From assembly GCF_000336955.1 (NCBI RefSeq), contig NZ_AOLI01000021.1, forward strand, positions 38,051 through 102,050: a stretch of 64,000 nt of DNA, in the 5' to 3' direction. The notes beneath the pieces were generated by a model, which worked only from the letters and a program-made list of their open reading frames with translations, ran no database searches and was not told the DNA's origin. The position numbers were made by a program, and so were the translations under genes. The DNA comes from Haloferax larsenii JCM 13917. Lineage in GTDB: Archaea; Halobacteriota; Halobacteria; Halobacteriales; Haloferacaceae. Positions 24,141 to 32,850 of this stretch are shown here, piece by piece. Within the stretch, counting starts at the first letter, position 1. The number at the start of each line of letters is the position of its first letter.

Positions 24141-24220
24141 CCCGGCTCAGGAAAAATCGCACCGGCCGCTCACAGACTGACCCGGCTCAGGAAAAATCGC
24201 ACCGGCCGCTCACAGACTGA
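24122..24220. repeat. Exact 40-bp tandem repeat, 2.5 copies
   Basis: A 40-bp unit is repeated without mismatch at 24122-24161 and 24162-24201, with a partial third copy to 24220. Copy 1 contains the last codons of the GNAT gene on the plus strand. The partial copy 3 contains the end of the minus-strand membrane-protein gene. Perfect identity implies a recent duplication by slippage or unequal exchange, so copy number probably varies between strains. Confidence 0.95.
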
Positions 24221-24455
24221 GCGCCGCAAAGAGCAGGCACAGTCCGCCGAAGACGAGCAACATGAAGCCGCGTTCGAGACCGTCGCCGTCTATCTCGTCG
24301 TCAGGCGGGTCCTCGCGGTTCGGGTCGAGGACGAATTCGGGGTCGTCCGAGCGCGCCACCCGACGGGCGGCGAGGTCGCTCTTGAGCAGTCGCGCACCGA
24401 GTGCGAAGCACACGAGACCGAGCACCGCGGCGACGACGGCGACGACGTTCACCAT
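24210..24455 (-). CDS. Small two-helix membrane protein
   Basis: An 81-residue protein with helix 1 at about residues 4-23, an Asp/Arg-rich cytoplasmic or external loop (SDDPEFVLDPNREDPPDDE), and helix 2 at about 63-81 ending LCLLFAALSL. Its final codons lie inside the 40-bp tandem repeat. It is 24 nt downstream of hisI on the same strand and could be cotranscribed with it. Family not recognised. Confidence 0.7.
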   Translation of the reverse strand: MVNVVAVVAAVLGLVCFALGARLLKSDLAARRVARSDDPEFVLDPNREDPPDDEIDGDGLERGFMLLVFGGLCLLFAALSL

Positions 24456-24479
24456 CTGTACTGTGCGAAGTTCATCTGT

Positions 24480-24845
24480 TCATTCGTCGTATACGTCGTC
24501 GGGGTCGAAGACGCGCTCGCCGACGTTCTCGCCGTCGACAGTCCGGTAGAAACACGACCGGTGACCGGTGTGGCACGCGCCGACGTTCTGGTCGACGAGG
24601 TACAACAGCGTGTCGGCGTCGCAATCGACGCGAACCTCGCGAATCTCCTGTGTGTGGCCACTGGATGCGCCTTTCTCCCAAAGTTCGTCGCGACTCCGCG
24701 AGTAGTAGTGCGCCCGCCCCGTCTCGATGGTTCGCTCCAGCGCCTCCGGCGAGACGTACGCGAGCATGAGAACCTCGCCCGAGTCGGCATCCTGTGCCAC
24801 CGCCGGGACGAGACCGTCGTCGCCGAAGTCGACATCGACCGTCAT
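24480..24845 (-). CDS. hisI: Phosphoribosyl-AMP cyclohydrolase
   Basis: Histidine biosynthesis: opens the purine ring of PR-AMP, a Zn/Mg enzyme. The 121-residue stand-alone form is usual in archaea, with no PR-ATP pyrophosphohydrolase fused. Motifs include [32 protein letters not shown] (split here across the active site), [13 protein letters not shown] and [11 protein letters not shown]. The last and first of these carry the zinc-binding Cys and His. The ATG at 24845 is used; an in-frame GTG at 24857 is also compatible with the TATA-like CATAAAG centred near 24881. Confidence 0.94.
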   Translation of the reverse strand: MTVDVDFGDDGLVPAVAQDADSGEVLMLAYVSPEALERTIETGRAHYYSRSRDELWEKGASSGHTQEIREVRVDCDADTLLYLVDQNVGACHTGHRSCFYRTVDGENVGERVFDPDDVYDE

Positions 24846-24929
24846 GGTTCGGCTCACGGGATGCCGCGTGTTATCTCTTTATGCGTCGTCGCCTGGTTAT
24901 CCGCGTGTCATGGCCCGACGTGTCTGCGA

Positions 24930-25937
24930 TTAGACGATTCCGAGGGCCCCGAGGACGCCGAAGAGGAGGTCCCCGTAGACGAACGCGACGACGAGACCGA
25001 CGAACATCGGGACGATGAACGGGATGCCCGGCGACACCCAGACCGCGTCGCGGGTCGCCACGACTTCGAGACCGCCGCGGAGTTTCTCGGGCGTCGTCCC
25101 GTAGGCCGACCCGTCGATGTCGTCGAGGAACGCTTCGGCGCCCCACGGGTCGCCGAAGTCGGTGTCTGTCGCGTCTGCGTCGCTCTCGGCATCGACGTCG
25201 GAGACCCCGCCGTCGGTCGTCACCTCGCGGTGGACTGCGCCGTCCGTCGGGTCGAACGTCTCGCCGATAGTTTCGGGGTCACGCAGGGTCGCGGCGTTCT
25301 CGCGGAGGTCCGAAAGCGAGATGCCACGCCACCGCAGGTACATCCGGAGCGCGTCGAGGTCCAGTCCGTTTCGGGTGATGCCGTCGGGTGACTCGAAGAG
25401 ACGGCCGTGCGCCGTCGCCAACGAGGGGACCGAGACGCGCCGCCCGACGAACGAAAGCGGGAGTTCGAACTCGCCGGCGGCGAGGTTACGGGCCGCGAGT
25501 GCGATGGGATACGCGAGGCCGACGATGACGGTGTTCGTCAGGATGGTCATCGAGAAGACGCCGAGTGTCGTCTCCGTGAGTGGGTATTCAGTCGCACCGA
25601 TGACGTAACTCGGGAAGGTCGGCAACAACAACGCGAAGACCATGAGTGCCTTCGCGTCGGCGCCGCCGAAGCCGCCGAGACGCCAAAACAGGTAGGAAAG
25701 CGGGATGACGAAGAAGACGCTCACGCCGACGCGAACGAGATAGAGGCGGTCGAAGACCGTCTCCGGTGGCAGGTGGCCGAGGAGTTCCCACGCGAGCAAG
25801 ACGAGACCCAACGCCGCCAGCGGGTACCAGACGATGTTGGGGACGCGCCGCGTGCGAATGTCGCGCCACGCCGTCCACGCGAGGACGGGGACGACCACCA
25901 ATCGCAGGAGGTCGGGGAGCGTTCCGATTCCGAACAT
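24930..25937 (-). CDS. pibD: Archaeal prepilin peptidase
   Basis: An aspartic membrane protease of the A24 (TadA/FlaK/PibD) family, cleaving class III signal peptides of archaellins and pilins. The 335-residue protein shows the two catalytic aspartates: Asp26 in AWRDIRTRRVPN and the GxGD-type motif FGGADAKAL near residues 90-98. Multiple transmembrane helices surround a long acidic cytoplasmic insert (about residues 165-290), which is typical of haloarchaeal members. A predicted substrate, a type IV pilin, is encoded at 34962-35492. Confidence 0.92.
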   Translation of the reverse strand: MFGIGTLPDLLRLVVVPVLAWTAWRDIRTRRVPNIVWYPLAALGLVLLAWELLGHLPPETVFDRLYLVRVGVSVFFVIPLSYLFWRLGGFGGADAKALMVFALLLPTFPSYVIGATEYPLTETTLGVFSMTILTNTVIVGLAYPIALAARNLAAGEFELPLSFVGRRVSVPSLATAHGRLFESPDGITRNGLDLDALRMYLRWRGISLSDLRENAATLRDPETIGETFDPTDGAVHREVTTDGGVSDVDAESDADATDTDFGDPWGAEAFLDDIDGSAYGTTPEKLRGGLEVVATRDAVWVSPGIPFIVPMFVGLVVAFVYGDLLFGVLGALGIV

Positions 25938-26005
25938 ACCGGCAGACGGATTGCCGGGGAGTTAGGTGTTCGGGAAGGTTCTCAGTGTCGATAGTGCAAG
26001 TGCCG

Positions 26006-26071
26006 GAGCTGTCGCTCCCCGAGTAGCGTCGAAAGAAAAGACTGAGTTGGCGTCTTAGATGACGCGGTTCT
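26006..26071. repeat. Left copy of ferredoxin 3'-end direct repeat
   Basis: A 66-bp sequence about 90% identical to 26783-26847. It contains the last codons of the ferredoxin gene on the minus strand (Asn-Arg-Val-Ile-stop) plus about 45 bp downstream. Coding similarity ends just upstream of those codons, where an in-frame stop occurs, so this is not a second ferredoxin gene. The two copies bracket a toxin-antitoxin pair. Confidence 0.88.
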
Positions 26072-26098
26072 TTCAGCAGTTGTCTCACCCACCCCGTG

Positions 26099-26149
26099 TA
26101 GTGGGTAATAGTGGGCAAGAGTTATTCAGCAATGGGTCATAGTGGGCAA
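26099..26149 (+). promoter_or_regulatory. TA operon promoter with phased operator repeats
   Basis: Four 10-bp repeats: TAGTGGGTAA at 26099, TAGTGGGCAA at 26109, CAATGGGTCA at 26130 and TAGTGGGCAA at 26140. Start points are separated by 10, 21 and 10 bp, so all lie on one face of the helix. The two pairs flank GTTATTC (about 26121-26127), a TATA-like box 28 nt before the antitoxin ATG at 26154. This is the arrangement expected for autorepression by an antitoxin or toxin-antitoxin complex. Confidence 0.75.
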
Positions 26150-26153
26150 CACG

Positions 26154-26390
26154 ATGAAAGTAGACGCCCGAGACCTGCGAACCAACGACACCGACGACCG
26201 GGGTCGAATTTACCTCGGGACGGAGTACGCGAACAAGCGCGTGACCGTCGCCGTAGTAGAAGTCGAAAACGACCAGCCCGACGAGGACGAACTCGCCGCC
26301 GCCTACCGAGAGGCGTCGGAAAGTGCGGAATCGCTGGCCGAAGCGTGGGACGACACGTCGGACGAGGCGTGGAACGGACTGGATGAATGA
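26154..26390 (+). CDS. Putative type II antitoxin
   Basis: A 78-residue acidic protein beginning MKVDARDLRTNDTDDRGRIY, with a short AbrB/MazE-like beta segment (GRIYLGTEYANKRVTVAVVE) that could bind DNA. A disordered acidic tail rich in Glu, Asp and Ser follows (to NGLDE), suited to wrap a toxin. It overlaps the downstream MazF/PemK-type gene by 4 nt (ATGA). No close family is recalled; the antitoxin call relies on size, domain order and partner. The promoter carries phased repeats likely bound by this protein. Confidence 0.75.
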   Translation: MKVDARDLRTNDTDDRGRIYLGTEYANKRVTVAVVEVENDQPDEDELAAAYREASESAESLAEAWDDTSDEAWNGLDE

Positions 26391-26740
26391 GCGAGGAGAC
26401 GGCAGTTCGACGCGGTGACGTCGTCATCGTCCGGTTGGACCCCACTGAAGGCCACGAAATGAAGAAGACACGGCCAGCGGTCGTCGTCCAGAACGACATC
26501 GGGAACGCGAATGCGAGTACAACCATCGTCGCACCCGCGACGGGCACGTACCGAGGCTACCCGTTCGAGGTACTGGTCGAATCTGACAGCTCGCCGTTCG
26601 AGAAGGACTCGTCGGTCCGTCTCGACCAGATTCGGGTCGTCTCCATCGAGAAGCGGATTCACTCGGTCGTCGGGAATCTGGACGCGGGAACGATGGGTCA
26701 GGTAGACGACGCACTGAAACTAAGCCTCGGACTCAACTGA
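26387..26740 (+). CDS. MazF/PemK-type toxin
   Basis: A 117-residue endoribonuclease-like toxin of the PemK/MazF fold. It begins with the strand and loop RRGDVVIVRLDPTEGHEMKKTRPAVVVQND, which carries the family's GxE/RP hallmark. VAPATGTYRGYPFEVLV and SSVRLDQIRVVSIEKRI follow (the Asp-Gln-x-Arg segment is typical). Such toxins cleave mRNA at specific short motifs; specificity cannot be read from sequence. It is translationally coupled to the antitoxin, and the pair lies between two ferredoxin-derived direct repeats. Confidence 0.87.
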   Translation: MSEETAVRRGDVVIVRLDPTEGHEMKKTRPAVVVQNDIGNANASTTIVAPATGTYRGYPFEVLVESDSSPFEKDSSVRLDQIRVVSIEKRIHSVVGNLDAGTMGQVDDALKLSLGLN

Positions 26741-26782
26741 GAGTATTGACCTCCTCCCGCGTCTGGCGTCGCAGGAATCACA

Positions 26783-26847
26783 GAGCTGTCGCTCCCCGTG
26801 CAGCGTCAAAGAAAGGACTGAGTTAGCGCCTTAGATGACGCGGTTCT
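26783..26847. repeat. Right copy of ferredoxin 3'-end direct repeat
   Basis: A 65-bp counterpart of 26006-26071, with five substitutions and one single-base gap by eye. It comprises the true 3' end of the ferredoxin gene and its downstream flank. The distance between copies is 777 bp and includes the whole toxin-antitoxin operon and its promoter. Confidence 0.88.
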
Positions 26848-27220
26848 GCAGGTAGTCGAGGTGCTTCGCGTTGTAGACGATCTTGACCTCGTCCGCAGTA
26901 GGCGAACCGATGCAGGTCAGACGAACGTTCTTGTCGTTGACTTCCTCGTCGGAGAGGATCTGCTGCATGTCCATCTCGATGTCGCCTTCCTTGACGATAG
27001 CTGCACAGTTCGCACAGGCACCTGCGCGGCAGCTGAAGGGCCAGTCGTAGCCCTGCGCCTCGGCGGCTTCGAGGATGTATTCGCCCTGGTTGACTTCGAG
27101 TTCGCCGAAGTCTTCGGCGTCGAGACCGGCGTCAGCAGCCTTCTCGAAGAGGTCCTCGTCGTCGAGGTCCCATCCCTGGTCGTCGAGAGCTTCGTAGTTG
27201 AGGTAGGTTACCGTGGGCAT
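26831..27220 (-). CDS. fdx: Plant-type 2Fe-2S ferredoxin
   Basis: A 129-residue halophilic ferredoxin, electron carrier for 2-oxoacid:ferredoxin oxidoreductases and other redox partners. Cluster ligands are Cys64, Cys69 and Cys72 (CRAGACANC) and Cys103 (RLTCIGS). The acidic insertion near the N-terminus ([20 protein letters not shown]) is the known halophilic adaptation of haloarchaeal ferredoxins. The ATG at 27220 ([10 protein letters not shown]) gives the usual length. Its 3' end is duplicated upstream of the neighbouring toxin-antitoxin genes. Confidence 0.96.
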   Translation of the reverse strand: MPTVTYLNYEALDDQGWDLDDEDLFEKAADAGLDAEDFGELEVNQGEYILEAAEAQGYDWPFSCRAGACANCAAIVKEGDIEMDMQQILSDEEVNDKNVRLTCIGSPTADEVKIVYNAKHLDYLQNRVI

Positions 27221-27363
27221 CAACAAGCGGTTCGGTGGCCACACCATTAGACTTTGCTGTTCATTCCGACTGGAATCGACCGGCGTGAGCGGTTCTCATA
27301 CGGTGTTTTTCGTCACAAATGACCTTGCAAAATGGCCAGCGAAACCGACGACCCGCTGCGGCC

Positions 27364-28545
27364 TCAGAAGAAGTTCGACGAGAACAGCGCGTAGGAGGCA
27401 ATCGCCGACAGCGACGGCGTCAGCATCCAGAAGAAGATGACGCGACCGGTCGTGCCGGGGTCGAACAGGTCGTGCGCGGAGAGTTCGTCGGGGGCTTCCT
27501 CGCCCATCTTCGGGACTTCGTCTTCTCGCTCGACGGTGAGTGCGTTGACCGACACTTGCGGGGCTTCGCCGCCGAGTGCGTCACCGAGCGTAACGGTCCG
27601 AGTGGCGCGGCCCCAGCCGAGGCCGACGATACACATCGTCGCGCTGACCGCGAGACTGGCCGGGATGCCGATTGCCGAGAGAAAGGAGATAAGCGACGCA
27701 CTGACCGTTTCGACGATGAGCGCGGCGAGAATCGGCAGTTCCGTGAGGTCGTTGCCGACGGTGTCGAGCGTCCGGCGAGCGATGGTAAAGGCCCCGAGAC
27801 CGATAGCGCCGCCAGCGAGGAGGATACCCGTGTTCATCTCCAGTGCGCCGTTGCCGACGAGTGGCGCGACCGCGTTGGCGACGTTCGACGCGCCAGCGGA
27901 GAACGCCATGTAACACGCGACGACGACGACGAGCACGGTACTCCCGAACTCTCGCATCGTCGTGTTCGGACCGAGTCGAACCCGCGGAATCACCGAACTA
28001 CGGTCGAGGGTGACGAGTGCGCCGGGCGTCTGGTCGAGTTGGAGCCACGCGTCGAGATAAGGGTAGACGTAGCGGCCGAGAACGGCGCAAATCCAGAAGG
28101 CGATGACCGGCGCGACAATCCACCACGAGATGATTTCGAGCATCACGTCCGAGTTGAGCGAGCCGCGTGCGAGGCCGAGGCCAGCGATGGCTCCGACGGC
28201 CGTCATCGACGTGGAGGCCGGAACGCCGAACGTGTTGGACACGAGGAGAGCGAGACCGACGAAAAAGAGGACAGCGACGGTTGCCAAGAGGGTGAACTCA
28301 CTCTGCGGGACGATTTCGCCACCCATCTTTGCGACCACTTCGCGACCGATGGTCCACCCGCCAAGTAAGGCGAACGCAGTCATCAACCCGGCGGCGGCGA
28401 GTTTACCGAGGACCTGGCTCCCGACGGCCGGGCCGAAGGCAACTCCCGTCGACGAGCCGCCGATGTTGAATCCGACGAACACTGCGACCAGGAGTCCGAC
28501 GAAGAGGAGTGCTTCTACCACGACGTGTCCTTGTTGTTGAGACAC
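27364..28545 (-). CDS. PiT-family inorganic phosphate transporter
   Basis: A 393-residue membrane protein of the PiT (PF01384) family, which couples phosphate uptake to cations. The duplicated family signature appears as VGFNIGGSSTGVAFGPAVGS near the N-terminus and FSAGASNVANAVAPLVGNG in the middle. Ten or so hydrophobic helices can be drawn, with a cytoplasmic loop near residues 165-200 and an acidic loop near 340-370. The GTG at 28545 is used; a later GTG is possible. Monocistronic. Confidence 0.9.
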   Translation of the reverse strand: MSQQQGHVVVEALLFVGLLVAVFVGFNIGGSSTGVAFGPAVGSQVLGKLAAAGLMTAFALLGGWTIGREVVAKMGGEIVPQSEFTLLATVAVLFFVGLALLVSNTFGVPASTSMTAVGAIAGLGLARGSLNSDVMLEIISWWIVAPVIAFWICAVLGRYVYPYLDAWLQLDQTPGALVTLDRSSVIPRVRLGPNTTMREFGSTVLVVVVACYMAFSAGASNVANAVAPLVGNGALEMNTGILLAGGAIGLGAFTIARRTLDTVGNDLTELPILAALIVETVSASLISFLSAIGIPASLAVSATMCIVGLGWGRATRTVTLGDALGGEAPQVSVNALTVEREDEVPKMGEEAPDELSAHDLFDPGTTGRVIFFWMLTPSLSAIASYALFSSNFF

Positions 28546-28608
28546 AAAAGGAGCGGTGGTCCTGCCAGCCAGTTCACCCTCGGCCGACGGCGGGACGTGG
28601 CGCTGAAC

Positions 28609-29904
28609 TCAGTCCGACGCCGACCGAATCGCCTGGTCGAGGTCGGCGATGATGTCGTCTACGTCCTCGATGCCGACCGACAGACGAACCATGTCGGGCG
28701 TGACGCCCGCGGCGGCCTGCTCCTCGTCGGTGAGTTGCTGGTGGGTTGTCGATGCCGGGTGGATGACGAGCGTCTTCGCGTCGCCGACGTTTGCCAGAAG
28801 CGACGCGAGTTCGACGTTGTTGACGGTCCCTTTGGCGGCCTCGTAGCCGTCGGCGAGACCGAAGGTAATCATGCCGCCGTAGCCACCATCGAGGTACTCG
28901 CTCGCTTCCTCGTGGGTCTCGTGCGATTCGAGACCGGGGTAGTTCACCCACGACACCTTCTCGTGGTCGTCGAGGAACTCGGCGACGGCCTGTGCGTTCT
29001 CGCAGTGCGCCCGCATCCGCAGCGGGAGCGATTCCAGCTTTTCGAGCGTCTGCCACGCGTCGAACGGCGACTGTGCGTTCCCGAGGTCGCGCAGACCGCG
29101 GGCGATGGCGGCGTAGGTGAACGCGGCGTCGCCGAACGTCTCGGCGAAGTTGACGCCGTGATAGGCCGGGTTCGGCTTCGCAATCTCGGGGTAGTCGTCG
29201 GCGTACTCTTCCCACGGGAAGCTACCGCCGTCGATGAGGACACCGCCGATGGTCGTCCCAGCGCCGTGAATCCACTTCGTCGTGGACTGCCAGACGATGT
29301 CTGCACCGTGTTCGATTGGGTTGCAGAGATACGGCGTCGCGAACGTGTTGTCCACGACGAGCGGGACACCGTGGTCGTGAGCCACGTCGGCGATAGCCTC
29401 GATGTCGGGCGTCACGAGCGCCGGGTTGCCGATGGTTTCGAGATGGACGTACGCGGTGTCCTCGTCGATGGCTTCCTCGTAGGCGTCAACGTCGAGCGTG
29501 TCGACGAACTTCGTGGTGACGCCACGGCGCTCGACCGTGTGGGTGAGGTACGTGTAGGTCCCGCCGTACAGCGACGAGGCGGAGACGATGTTGTCGCCCG
29601 CGGAGGCGAGCAGGAAGTTCGCGAGGTCGAACGCGGCCATCCCGGACGACGTGGCCGCGGCACCGACGCCGCCTTCGAGAGACGCGAGGCGCTCTTGGAG
29701 CATCCCGACGGTCGGGTTCATCAGTCGGGAGTAGATGTGACCCGGCTTTTCGAGGGCGAACTGGGCGGCCGCGTCGGCGGCGTCGTCGAAGACGTACGAC
29801 GTAGTCTGGTAGAGTGGCGGTGCACGGGCACCGGTCGAGGGGTCTGGGTCCTGTCCGGCGTGCAGGCTCCGGGTGTGGAACCCGGGCGTCTCGTCGTCGC
29901 TCAT
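28609..29904 (-). CDS. metY: O-acetylhomoserine sulfhydrylase
   Basis: A PLP enzyme of the Cys/Met metabolism family, 431 residues, forming homocysteine from O-acetylhomoserine and sulfide. N-terminal [20 protein letters not shown], the tyrosine loop YSRLMNPTVGMLQERLA, the PLP lysine in STTKWIHGAGT and the C-terminal [12 protein letters not shown] all match. The ATG at 29904 (MSDDETPGF) is used. It is the third gene after metY2 and metX on the minus strand, about 145 bp downstream of metX, so it may have its own promoter. A paralogue is encoded at 31295-32713. Confidence 0.92.
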   Translation of the reverse strand: MSDDETPGFHTRSLHAGQDPDPSTGARAPPLYQTTSYVFDDAADAAAQFALEKPGHIYSRLMNPTVGMLQERLASLEGGVGAAATSSGMAAFDLANFLLASAGDNIVSASSLYGGTYTYLTHTVERRGVTTKFVDTLDVDAYEEAIDEDTAYVHLETIGNPALVTPDIEAIADVAHDHGVPLVVDNTFATPYLCNPIEHGADIVWQSTTKWIHGAGTTIGGVLIDGGSFPWEEYADDYPEIAKPNPAYHGVNFAETFGDAAFTYAAIARGLRDLGNAQSPFDAWQTLEKLESLPLRMRAHCENAQAVAEFLDDHEKVSWVNYPGLESHETHEEASEYLDGGYGGMITFGLADGYEAAKGTVNNVELASLLANVGDAKTLVIHPASTTHQQLTDEEQAAAGVTPDMVRLSVGIEDVDDIIADLDQAIRSASD

Positions 29905-30050
29905 GATTCGACTCTCGGAGCGGACGGGCGTAAATCGGGGTGTCGGACGCAATTCCCGCCGGTGTCTGAGATGTGGTGGCACGCGATGCTAACCACGCCG
30001 CACGTGACGGGTGACGAACAGCTGAAAGCGACAGTCGGTTGGCGGCCTGA

Positions 30051-31298
30051 TTAGCGACTGAACAGCGACGAGTGGACCGGCGCGAAGTCCGTCTCGGAGT
30101 CCGGTTCGCCCCCGTCAGGTGCGGTGTCGGTGACGGCCCGCCCCTCGACACCGGCGATGAGGAAGGCATCGAGTGGCGGCCCGACCTTCTCGGGTTCGAC
30201 GAGGAAGGCGTCGTGGCCGTGGTCCGATTCGACGACGTGGTGTGCGACGGGCACGTCGACGCTGCGGAAGGCCTCCGCCACCGACTCGGACTGCTCGGTC
30301 GTGAAGTGCCAATCGCCCGTAAACGAGAGGAGCAACGCCTCGCCTTCGAACGCCGAGAGCGCCGCCGCGTCGGACTCGTAGCCCTCCGCGAGGTCGTAGT
30401 CGTCCATCGCGCGGGTGAGATACAAGTAGGAGTTCGCGTCGAACCGGTCGGCGAACTTCTCGGCCTGGTAGTCGAGGTACGACTCCACCTCGCGGTAGGG
30501 GAAGAACATCGCCGCCGGGTCGGCGGGGTAGGCGTCTCCGCGACCCCCGCGCCCCGCAGACCGACGCCCGAACTTGCGGTCCATCGAGTCCTTCGAGAGA
30601 TACATCAGGTGGCCGATTTGCCGGGCGAGGCCGAGTCCCTGTTCGGGGTCGGCCCGGTCCTCGCCGTAGTAGTCGCCGCCGTTCCAGTTCGGGTCGGTCG
30701 TGATGGCCCGACGGGCAATCGCATCGAGGCCGAGACACTGCGGGTCGAGGCGAGCCGCGGACGCGACGACGACGAGTCTATCCAGGTCGTCGGGGTACTG
30801 CACGGCCCAGTCGAGGGCGTTCATCCCGCCGACAGAGCCGCCGACGACGGCGTGGAGTCTGCCGATGCCGATGTGGTCGAGGAGGAGTCGCTGCGCGCGC
30901 GTCCAGTCGCCGACGGTGACTGGCGGGAAGTCAGTCCCCCACGGTTCGCCGTCGGGGCCCTCACTTGCCGGGCCACTCGTGCCGTAACACGACCCCGGAA
31001 CGTTCACGCAGACGACGTAGTACTCGTTCGTGTCGATGGCCTTGCCGGGGCCGACGATGTCGGACCACCACGCGCTGGCCTGTCCAGAGACGCCCGAGTC
31101 GGTGCCGCGCCCCGCGACGTGCTGGCTCCCGGTGAGACCGTGGCAGACGAGAACCGCGTTCTCGCCCGTGAACTCGCCGTATGCCTCGTAGGCGACCTGC
31201 ATGTCGGTGATGACCTCGCCCGACTCGAAGCGGAACTCGCCGACGTTCACGGTGTCCGATTCGACCTGCCGCCCGATTGGAGTTCGTGTACGGCTCAT
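30051..31298 (-). CDS. metX: Homoserine O-acetyltransferase
   Basis: An alpha/beta-hydrolase-fold enzyme activating homoserine for methionine synthesis; 415 residues. The nucleophile elbow [12 protein letters not shown] holds the catalytic Ser near 160. The oxyanion region [15 protein letters not shown] and the Asp/His pair in FTGDWHFT and SDHGHDAF complete the triad region. The ATG at 31298 overlaps the stop of the preceding metY2 (ATGA), giving translational coupling. The reading frame stays open far upstream of the ATG inside metY2, but that part is the shadow of metY2. Confidence 0.93.
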   Translation of the reverse strand: MSRTRTPIGRQVESDTVNVGEFRFESGEVITDMQVAYEAYGEFTGENAVLVCHGLTGSQHVAGRGTDSGVSGQASAWWSDIVGPGKAIDTNEYYVVCVNVPGSCYGTSGPASEGPDGEPWGTDFPPVTVGDWTRAQRLLLDHIGIGRLHAVVGGSVGGMNALDWAVQYPDDLDRLVVVASAARLDPQCLGLDAIARRAITTDPNWNGGDYYGEDRADPEQGLGLARQIGHLMYLSKDSMDRKFGRRSAGRGGRGDAYPADPAAMFFPYREVESYLDYQAEKFADRFDANSYLYLTRAMDDYDLAEGYESDAAALSAFEGEALLLSFTGDWHFTTEQSESVAEAFRSVDVPVAHHVVESDHGHDAFLVEPEKVGPPLDAFLIAGVEGRAVTDTAPDGGEPDSETDFAPVHSSLFSR

Positions 31299-32713
31299 TG
31301 TTTCTCCTGTGTCTGTTGGTCCGCTGTCTGCGTCTGTTGCTCCGCCGTCTGTGTCTGTTTCTCTGCCGTCTGCGTCTGTTGCTCCGTCGCCTGTGTCCGT
31401 TGCTCCGCCTGTGTCGTCGCAGTCGCGGACTGCGCTTCTTCGATAGCGTTGTCGAGGTCGGCGATGATGTCGTCCGCGTCCTCGATACCGACCGAGAGGC
31501 GGAGCATGTCGGGTCCGACGCCCGCAGCACGCTGCTCGTCGTGGGAGAGTTGGGCGTGCGTCGTCGATGCCGGGTGGATGACGAGCGTCTTCGCGTCGCC
31601 GATGTTGGCGAGGAAGCTCGCGAGGTCGACCGACTCGCAGACGGTCTTGGCTGCCGTGTAGGCGGCCTCGTCGTCCTCGCCAGCGAGTCCGAACGTGACC
31701 ATCCCCGCGTACTGCCCGTCCAGATATCGGGTGGCGAGGTCGTGCGTCTCGTGGTCTTCGAATCCAGGGTAGGTCACCCACGCGACGCCGTCGCGGTCGC
31801 GGAGGAACTCGGCCACCTGACGGGCGTTCTCGCAGTGGGCTTCCATCCGAAGCGCCAGCGTCTCGATGCCCTGAATCGTCTGCCACGCGTCGAAGGGTGA
31901 CTGACACCCGCCGGTGGTTCTGACCGCCCGGTGGCGGACGACTTCCGCGAACGCTCGCTCCCCGAATCGCTCGACGAAGTCGATGTCGAAACCGGGGTTC
32001 TCGCCGGAGAGTTCGTCGTAGTCGGCCGCGTCCCACGGGAAGGTGCCGCCGTCCACCACGACCCCGCCGACGGTCGTCCCGGACCCGTGGAGCCACTTCG
32101 TCGTGGACTCCCAGACGATGTCAGCGCCGTGTTCGATAGGACGACACAGCGCGGGCGTCGCAAACGTGTTGTCCACGACGAGCGGGACCCGATTCTCGTG
32201 GGCGACGTCGGCGATGGCCTCGAAGTCGGGCGTCTTCAGCGACGGATTCGCAACGGTTTCGACGTGGACGAAGGCGGTGTCCTCGTCGATGGCGTCCGCG
32301 TAGGCGTCCACGTCGAGCGTCGGCACGGTTCTGGCTTCGATACCGCGTTTGTTCGCGGTCTTCGAGAAGTACGACGAGGTGCCGCCGTACATCTCTTCGG
32401 AGAGGACGACGTTGTCGCCGACGGAGGTCAGAGCGGTCGTGATGCCGTCGAGGGCGGCCATCCCCGAGGCGGTGGCCACCGCGTCGACACCCGATTCGAG
32501 AGCGGCGAGTCGGCGTTCGAGAATACGGGTCGTCGGGTTCGAGATACGAGAGTAGACGTTGCCGTCGGCTTCGAGCGCGTACAGGTCGGCAGCGTAGTCC
32601 GCGTCGTCGAAGACGTACGACGTGGTCTGGTAGAGTGGCGGGGCCCGCGCCCCTGTCGCCGGGTCGGGGTCCTGTCCGGCGTGCAGGCCGCGAGTGCGGA
32701 AACCTCGGGTCAT
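31295..32713 (-). CDS. O-acetylhomoserine sulfhydrylase paralogue, repeat tail
   Basis: A second MetY-type PLP enzyme, 472 residues. It has the family core [36 protein letters not shown], the PLP lysine in [11 protein letters not shown] and [12 protein letters not shown]. After about residue 425 it carries a C-terminal tail of Gln/Thr repeats of seven residues (TAEQQTQ type, about five copies) that the sister enzyme lacks. The enzyme may act as MetY or as a cystathionine synthase-like homologue. It is first in a unit with metX (4-nt overlap), upstream of the paralogue metY. Confidence 0.9.
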   Translation of the reverse strand: MTRGFRTRGLHAGQDPDPATGARAPPLYQTTSYVFDDADYAADLYALEADGNVYSRISNPTTRILERRLAALESGVDAVATASGMAALDGITTALTSVGDNVVLSEEMYGGTSSYFSKTANKRGIEARTVPTLDVDAYADAIDEDTAFVHVETVANPSLKTPDFEAIADVAHENRVPLVVDNTFATPALCRPIEHGADIVWESTTKWLHGSGTTVGGVVVDGGTFPWDAADYDELSGENPGFDIDFVERFGERAFAEVVRHRAVRTTGGCQSPFDAWQTIQGIETLALRMEAHCENARQVAEFLRDRDGVAWVTYPGFEDHETHDLATRYLDGQYAGMVTFGLAGEDDEAAYTAAKTVCESVDLASFLANIGDAKTLVIHPASTTHAQLSHDEQRAAGVGPDMLRLSVGIEDADDIIADLDNAIEEAQSATATTQAEQRTQATEQQTQTAEKQTQTAEQQTQTADQQTQEKQ

Positions 32714-32850
32714 GTATGAGACGCATAAATCCACACAAGGGAATAACTCACAGTTACGGCAAGCGTTGCCCGGTCCTCGAACTGTCATCGACGATTGAAC
32801 GAGTTTAGACAGAGAGGAAGTTGCATAGGCTCGCGGGCGTGAGTACGCAC

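Noticed and set aside
26006-26071. A second, truncated ferredoxin gene
   Set aside because: Only the last five codons match; the in-frame sequence just upstream contains a stop and no cluster cysteines.
31299-32096. N-terminal extension of metX
   Set aside because: The open frame upstream of the metX ATG is antisense-free but coincides with the clearly coding metY2 in another frame, and MetX homologues begin at the chosen ATG.
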